Below are positions 59,529-64,000 of a stretch of 64,000 nt of DNA, one piece after another (within the stretch, counting starts at the first letter, position 1; the number at the start of each line of letters is the position of its first letter). The translations under genes were made by a program, and so were the position numbers. The DNA is from Geomonas sp. Red32 (GTDB lineage: Bacteria; Desulfobacterota; Desulfuromonadia; Geobacterales; Geobacteraceae): positions 310,001 to 374,000 of the forward strand of contig NZ_JAKLOY010000002.1 in NCBI RefSeq assembly GCF_023652955.1, written 5' to 3'. The notes below the pieces were generated by a model. It made no database searches and was not told where the DNA came from. It saw only the letters and a program-made list of their open reading frames with translations.

Positions 59529-61526
59529 TCAGCTGTCGTGCTCTTCGAGCGCGCGGATCCGCTCCTTAAGCTCCACCATGCGCAGCTCCCGCCCCACGAA
59601 GAGCCGGTTGGCGTGTTCCAGCTGCTCGTTCTTCATTTCCAGCTCGGCGGTCCGCTCCTTGACCCGGACCTCCAGCTCCGCGTTAAGAAAGCGCAGCCCC
59701 TCCTCCGCACGCTTGCGCTCGCTTATGTCGCGCGTCAGCGCCAGGTTGAACCGGTGGCCGTCGTATTCCAGGTAGTTGGCGCTGATCTCCACCGGGACAA
59801 GCCGGCCGTCCTTGGTCCGGTGGCGTCCGTCGAAGGTGAGCGAGCGTTGCTCCTTAAGCTGCGCCCAGTGCTCGGACCACCGCTCCCCGGGGAAATCCGG
59901 ATCGACGTCGGCCACCCCCAGGGTCAGCAGTTCTTCGCGCCGGTACCCGAGCTCCCGGCAGGCCTCCCCGTTCACGTAAAGAAACCGCGCCTGCTCGTCG
60001 ATCAGGAAGGCCGCCTCCCGCACGTTGTCGAGGGCAAATTCCAGAAGCGTTGTGGTCCGCTCGGCCTCCTGGCGGGCGCGGTGGTTGCGCAGGCCCCGGA
60101 TGCCGAAGGCGAGGTCGGCGGCCAGCTCCTCGAGGAGCCTGATCTCGTCCGGGGGGAACGCGTTGGGATGGGAGGAGTAGATGGTAAGCGCCCCGAAGGT
60201 TGCCCCGGTTTCGTCCTTCAACGGCAGCGACGCGCTCGAGCGGTAGCCACGTTCCAAGGCCCTTTCCCTCCAGGGAGCCGCCACCGCATCGGTAGCGAAA
60301 TCCTGGAAACAGGCGCTGGTGCCGTTGCGGATGCAGGTCCCTGAGGGTCCGCGCCCGAGGCCGGTATCGGCCCAGGTTATTCTCGCCTCCGCCAGGTAGC
60401 CGTCGTCGAGTCCACCCCGGGCGACCGGGGTGATGGTTTTGTCCCGATCGTGCCGGGCGTATCCCACCCAGGCCATCCGGTATCCCCCCTCCTCGCAGAC
60501 GATACGGCAGATTTCTTCCAGCAGCGTCTGCTCGTCCTCCGCCCGCACCAGCACCTCGTTGCACCGGCTGATCGTACGCAGTTCCCGGTTAAGGCGCGAA
60601 AGGGCCACCTCGGCCAGGCGGTGCTCCGTCACCTCCGTTTCCAAGGCAACGGTCCGCTCCCGGACCTGCTCTTCCAGGGTCTCCTGGTGATGGAGCAGAG
60701 CCAGTTCCGCCTGTTTCAGGTCGCGGAAGATCACTTCGAACGGCTCCTGGACCCCGGTAACGATCAGGGCCCGGTAGGCAAGCGCGAAGGCGGCGAGCTT
60801 CAGAAAATGCCCGATCATGTTCGCGGAGCCGTACACGCTGATGTACGAGGTGAAGGCAACCTCCGACCCGATGGTACAGACGATGCCTGCCACCAGGAGG
60901 GCGAAGACCCTGGCGTTAAACGCGGACCGTGCCCTGATGAAGAGGACCAGTGCCAAGAAAAGCGAGGCGCTGATCAGGTATTCGGCGGCGATTTTGAACG
61001 GCGTCAGCCCCTTCCCCTCGATGAAACAGTCGGGGAAACCACCGGCGAAGATCAGTGCGGTGACGGCACCGGTTGCGGCGACGGTGACGGCGAGGAAAGC
61101 ATGCTCGTTGAGGTTACGCCGGGCGTAAAGAGGAGCCACGCAGAGCAGCAGAGCCTGCAGCGAGCGCGCCGCGATCCAGAGTTGCGTGGGGAGGTTCGCT
61201 CCGTATGCCGGGAAGACCCCCATTCCCTTGTAAGTGAGGGCATGGATCAGGTCGACGATGGCAATGAGGCCGTAGCCGATGCCGATCGCCTTGATGCAGC
61301 CGGAGGTCAGAAACCGGCGGGAATTCCAGGTGAGGGTAAGGAGGGAAAAGGCAATGGCAATGGTGAAGATCTCGATGAGGCTGTGGAACAGGAGATAACT
61401 GTGCAAGCTGCTGGCATAGAGGATGGCGATAACGACAAAGATCGCCCCCGCATACACGATGTGGCCGGAGCGATCGTTCGTGAAGTCAACAAACCTACTA
61501 CCTCCGCTGGCACGGTCTGCCGCCAT
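59529..61526 (-). CDS. MASE3-GAF-PAS sensor protein without kinase or cyclase domain
   Basis: The 665-residue protein has an N-terminal membrane sensor of MASE3 type (about 22-260, several helices, with YKGMGVFPAYGANLPTQLWIAARSLQ). A coiled coil (about 272-320) precedes a GAF domain (about 325-490) and a PAS domain (about 500-620). The C-terminal coiled coil ends FVGRELRMVELKERIRALEE. In related Geobacter proteins that last motif leads into a histidine kinase; here the stop follows at once. The protein is therefore a sensor without output, perhaps a partner of a separate kinase. No frameshift or kinase remnant is seen downstream. Confidence 0.88.
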   Translation of the reverse strand: MAADRASGGSRFVDFTNDRSGHIVYAGAIFVVIAILYASSLHSYLLFHSLIEIFTIAIAFSLLTLTWNSRRFLTSGCIKAIGIGYGLIAIVDLIHALTYKGMGVFPAYGANLPTQLWIAARSLQALLLCVAPLYARRNLNEHAFLAVTVAATGAVTALIFAGGFPDCFIEGKGLTPFKIAAEYLISASLFLALVLFIRARSAFNARVFALLVAGIVCTIGSEVAFTSYISVYGSANMIGHFLKLAAFALAYRALIVTGVQEPFEVIFRDLKQAELALLHHQETLEEQVRERTVALETEVTEHRLAEVALSRLNRELRTISRCNEVLVRAEDEQTLLEEICRIVCEEGGYRMAWVGYARHDRDKTITPVARGGLDDGYLAEARITWADTGLGRGPSGTCIRNGTSACFQDFATDAVAAPWRERALERGYRSSASLPLKDETGATFGALTIYSSHPNAFPPDEIRLLEELAADLAFGIRGLRNHRARQEAERTTTLLEFALDNVREAAFLIDEQARFLYVNGEACRELGYRREELLTLGVADVDPDFPGERWSEHWAQLKEQRSLTFDGRHRTKDGRLVPVEISANYLEYDGHRFNLALTRDISERKRAEEGLRFLNAELEVRVKERTAELEMKNEQLEHANRLFVGRELRMVELKERIRALEEHDS

Positions 61527-61692
61527 CAGGAATCGTTACCTCTTTCTTTCCCGATCTGTCCAGTAACTCCACGAGTTCTGACTGCCGGCGGCCAATGCGA
61601 ACTGTCTCACAGCGGAAGTTGCCAAAGCCACTAAGTCGACACGCAAAACGTATCCCAACTTTGGAACTTTGCAACCTTTCCATTGCCGTCAT
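61498..61692 (-). CDS. Possible small upstream ORF, 64 residues
   Basis: On the minus strand a 64-residue frame starts at ATG 61692 (MTAMERLQSSKVGIRFACRL) behind GAGGAGGGTGGAA, a strong ribosome-binding site. It ends 29 bp inside the start of the MASE3 gene. The sequence has two Cys and a basic, hydrophilic composition and no known family. Either it is a real small protein or a leader peptide whose translation controls the sensor gene. The codon usage is less biased than in flanking genes, so I am not sure. Confidence 0.35.
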   Translation of the reverse strand: MTAMERLQSSKVGIRFACRLSGFGNFRCETVRIGRRQSELVELLDRSGKKEVTIPDGGRPCQRR

Positions 61693-61826
61693 TTCCACCC
61701 TCCTCTCGCCGCGGCGTCCGGATGCTCCATTGCCGGGATGCGGGCTAGCCGACCGCGGGGAGGCACGGAATGCCCGCCCGGTATGTTAATTGGTCCGTTC
61801 GAGGGAACCTGCGGATCGGGGAACAC

Positions 61827-62555
61827 CTAACGTTTGAGCCACTCCTGGTAGGTCAAGGGCTTCTCCAGAAGCTGCCATTGCGGATCGTTTGGGAAGTGGT
61901 GGTTGAGGAAATCCTCGGGAGGGTTGAGGAAGCTGTGCCGGGTCACATCGACGAGCCCCCACTTGCCGTCCACCATCACCGCGTTCCAGGCGTGGCCCTC
62001 CTGGCGGAAACCGCTGGCCCGGCCGATGACGACGGCACTCTGCAATCCCATCTTCCCGGTGAGCGCCGCGTAGAGGTTGGCCATTCCTTCGCACACCCCT
62101 CTCTTCGCGGCGAGCACCCCTTCGGGGCTCTGGTCGCCGCCGTGCTGTCCGTACCTTCTTTGCCACTTGGAAGCGTTGTCGTAGTAGATGTTGGAGCGGA
62201 CCCAGGCAAAAGCGGCGTAGGCCTTGTCCCTGTCGGAGGTCGCGCTTTGCAGCAGGGTTTTGGCCAACAGATCGAGCTCCGTCAGCGGCTGGGGAGCTGC
62301 CGCGGGCGGCTCTTCCCGCTTCGAGAGGGTCATCGGCGTCCGGGTGGGCTCTTTGGGCTTGGCCACCACCGGGATGTCATCGGGCTGGTCGAACCCCTTG
62401 AGCGGGACCGCTTTCTTCCGGTATTTCGGTGGAATGGTCCTGGAATCGTCGGTGAAATGCTGGGTCCCCCGGCTGTCCGTCCAGGTGAAGACTTCGGCGA
62501 ACAGCATGCCGGACCACAGCAACAACAACGCCGATGCGAGAAGTATCGCCCTCAT
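61827..62555 (-). CDS. Secreted transglutaminase-like protein with DUF4124 domain
   Basis: The 242-residue protein has a signal peptide (about 1-20), then a short DUF4124 segment (EVFTWTDSRGTQHFTDD). A Pro-rich linker follows, and a transglutaminase core has the catalytic triad Cys155 (RGVCEGMA), His188 (EGHAWNAV) and Asp203 (GLVDVTRHS). It could be a periplasmic cysteine protease or amidase of unknown substrate. It begins 23 bp after the stop of the metallophosphoesterase gene on the same strand, so the two are probably cotranscribed. Confidence 0.87.
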   Translation of the reverse strand: MRAILLASALLLLWSGMLFAEVFTWTDSRGTQHFTDDSRTIPPKYRKKAVPLKGFDQPDDIPVVAKPKEPTRTPMTLSKREEPPAAAPQPLTELDLLAKTLLQSATSDRDKAYAAFAWVRSNIYYDNASKWQRRYGQHGGDQSPEGVLAAKRGVCEGMANLYAALTGKMGLQSAVVIGRASGFRQEGHAWNAVMVDGKWGLVDVTRHSFLNPPEDFLNHHFPNDPQWQLLEKPLTYQEWLKR

Positions 62556-62578
62556 TACCTTCCTTTCTGGATCGTCGT

Positions 62579-63595
62579 CTACTGGGGCAAGGTGTAGTCG
62601 AATCTGTCAGACTCGGTGATCTTGCCGCCATCGATGGTTTTCAAGACCGCGGTGGCCTTCCTGCCGTCGATGGTGACGACGAGGTACCCCGGCTTGGAGA
62701 TGATACGCTTCTCCGGCTTCAACTTGGAGTCGCGGTACCCGCCGGAATAGTTATAAAAGGGGGCCCCGCCGTTCCCGACCAGCATCTGGCGGATTGGCCG
62801 TCCGGCGGCGTCGGCCATCTCGCCACGGTCGTAGAGATGGTCGTGACCGCAAAAATACATCCTGCCGTTGTTGGCGCCTATGGCATCCCACAATGCATCT
62901 CTCGTGGCGGTGTTGCAGGAGAGGTTGTCTTCGTGCATGACACTAAAGGCGGGAAAGTGGCCGAAAATGAAGAGGTGCTGGCGCTTGCTGGCCTTTACCG
63001 TGGCGTCGAGCCAGCTCCGGTCGTAGGAAAGGTAATTCACCTGCTCGTCGAGCCCAATGAAGAGCGCGTTCTTGTGGGGATAAGCAAAGGTTACCCCCTT
63101 CTCCCCCTCGGGACCGTTGCCGGGGACATCGCCGCCGAAATTCCGCAGCCAGATCTGGAGCGCTTCCGGGTTTGGGCGGAGGGGGCGGCATTCGTCGTGA
63201 GGAAAATAGTCACGACTGAGATATTCGTGATTGCCCCGCACCGGCAGCACAGGGATCCCGGCCTCGTACACCGGCGACATGACCTTTCGCCAGTTCTTGA
63301 GCTGGGTATCGAAGGAAGCGGCAGGGGCACACTTGTAGGCATTGCCGATGACCAGATCGCCCGGTACGAGCACCAGCTCCGGCTTTTCGGAAGCCACCGC
63401 CCGGGCTATCCGGCCAAGGACGGCACCGTTCACTCCGCTTTCGCCGCCGGGGGCACACGGGTCGCTCCGGGTGTCGGAGAGGACGACGAACCGCCACGGC
63501 TTTTCCGGCGCGGCATCCTGGGCCAGAGAAGGAACGGAGCATACCAGCAGCAGGATCGACGCGAAGCTCCAGATGAGGTGTCGTGCTGATTTCAT
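62579..63595 (-). CDS. Exported calcineurin-like metallophosphoesterase
   Basis: The 338-residue protein has a signal peptide (about 1-25, ending SLAQ). The metallophosphoesterase motifs are VVLSDTRSD (motif I, with Arg in place of the usual His in DxH), VPGDLV (II), RGNHEY (III), FGHFP (IV) and CGHDHLYDRG (V). The enzyme should hydrolyse phosphomonoesters or diesters in the periplasm, perhaps serving phosphate acquisition. It is cotranscribed with the transglutaminase-like gene. The replaced motif I residue may change metal binding or substrate. Confidence 0.87.
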   Translation of the reverse strand: MKSARHLIWSFASILLLVCSVPSLAQDAAPEKPWRFVVLSDTRSDPCAPGGESGVNGAVLGRIARAVASEKPELVLVPGDLVIGNAYKCAPAASFDTQLKNWRKVMSPVYEAGIPVLPVRGNHEYLSRDYFPHDECRPLRPNPEALQIWLRNFGGDVPGNGPEGEKGVTFAYPHKNALFIGLDEQVNYLSYDRSWLDATVKASKRQHLFIFGHFPAFSVMHEDNLSCNTATRDALWDAIGANNGRMYFCGHDHLYDRGEMADAAGRPIRQMLVGNGGAPFYNYSGGYRDSKLKPEKRIISKPGYLVVTIDGRKATAVLKTIDGGKITESDRFDYTLPQ

Positions 63596-63832
63596 ATTCC
63601 TCCTTCACCGCCTGCAAACAGGGCGGCTACATGACAAGAGCAAGAGAGCTGGGGGTACCGTTCAGGAGCCGATGAAAAGGACAAGAACCCTCTGGCATCA
63701 TATTGAGAAACACCGAACTCTTCCCATTGCCTAACACGGCCGCGTCATAGGACCATAAATCATGTCAATTAGCAATACTTTGAAGGTCTCCCTCTGATCG
63801 ACAGCAAGCAGTCCACAGGGATTCTCGTTCGG
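63596..63832. other. Gene-free stretch before the tandem array
   Basis: No gene, promoter or terminator is recognised. The last part (63819-63832, GGATTCTCGTTCGG) resembles a degenerate repeat unit, so the array may once have extended leftward. Confidence 0.5.
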
Positions 63833-64000
63833 CGGAATCTCGATTGCCCGGCCGGAATCTCGATTGCCCGGCCGGAATCTCAATTGCCCGGCCGGAATCT
63901 CAATTGCTCGGTAGAAATCTCAATTGCTCGGCGGGAATCTCAATTGCTCGGCGGGAATCTCAATTGCTCGGCAGAAATCTCAATTGCTCGGCAGAAATCT
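63833..64000. repeat. Tandem array of a 20-bp unit running off the window
   Basis: Eight complete and one partial copy of a 20-bp unit lie head to tail from 63833 to the edge. The first two copies read CGGAATCTCGATTGCCCGGC; later copies carry CAATTG and CTCGG instead of CGATTG and CCCGG. The core AATCTC[AG]ATTGC[CT]CGG is constant. There are no spacers between units. All three plus-strand frames stay open through the array, but no start codon leads into it. I know no family for it. The true length is hidden beyond the window. Confidence 0.93.

Noticed and set aside
63833-64000. CRISPR array at the right edge
   Set aside because: Units are directly adjacent with no spacers, and the period is 20 bp; no cas gene is near in the window.

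Overview
The window is a 64-kb, high-GC, gene-dense chromosomal segment, almost certainly from Geobacteraceae (Geobacter/Geomonas/Citrifermentans type; inference from gene content). Pointers are a eukaryote-type citrate synthase, a 12-heme periplasmic cytochrome, a diheme peroxidase-like protein, an IclR/DUF485/acetate-symporter unit, many receiver-histidine kinase hybrids and a complete hyp maturation operon. I see no rRNA, tRNA, CRISPR, prophage or intact insertion sequence.

Layout. 1-4016 (minus strand): an FAD oxidoreductase cut by the window edge, two stand-alone receivers, a receiver-kinase hybrid and a UspA protein. 4204-9646 (minus): ndk, rlmN, mtnP, a PfkB kinase, a PilW-like TPR lipoprotein and rodZ, plus a small Ala/Pro-rich lipoprotein. 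10069-15311: amrA (plus), then gltA, an M24 peptidase and an acyl-CoA synthetase (minus). 15476-23512 (plus): a complete phosphate regulon, phoB-phoR-pstS-pstC-pstA-pstB-phoU, with two Pho-box-like repeats before pstS. 23551-26182: a small Cys-rich protein, a haloacid-dehalogenase-type HAD enzyme, a 2-hydroxyacid dehydrogenase and a DUF502 protein. 26429-32576 (plus): tatA-hypA-hypB-hypF-hypC-hypD-hypE, a nickel/iron hydrogenase maturation operon with tandem start/stop overlaps. 32689-37352 (plus): a C-terminal processing protease, a divergent miaA whose two ends lie in repeat DNA, cysE and mtaB. 37371-46419 (minus): a hybrid kinase, a P2-type ATPase, UPF0182, a small membrane protein, a GH100-like glycosidase and a second small Cys-rich protein. 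46579-54057 (minus): a serine hydrolase, the 12-heme cytochrome, a CDF transporter coupled to recJ, and the diheme protein. 54416-58294 (plus): a small anchored protein, the IclR regulator, DUF485 and the ActP-type symporter. 58338-63595 (minus): an AI-2E-family permease, a MASE3-GAF-PAS sensor without an output domain, a secreted transglutaminase-like protein and a metallophosphoesterase. 63833-64000: a 20-bp tandem array running off the right edge.

How it fits together. The acetate symporter brings in acetate and gltA starts its oxidation in the TCA cycle. Electrons can leave through c-type cytochromes. The same 13-bp palindrome (GTATACTGTAT[AG]C) sits at the gltA promoter and upstream of the cytochrome promoter, which suggests shared regulation. 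The phosphate regulon and hyp operon are textbook units. The least explained items are the 20-bp tandem array, the shared operator, the small CxxC proteins that escape ordinary gene calling, and the repeat-bounded miaA. All calls come from reading the sequence; no database search was possible.
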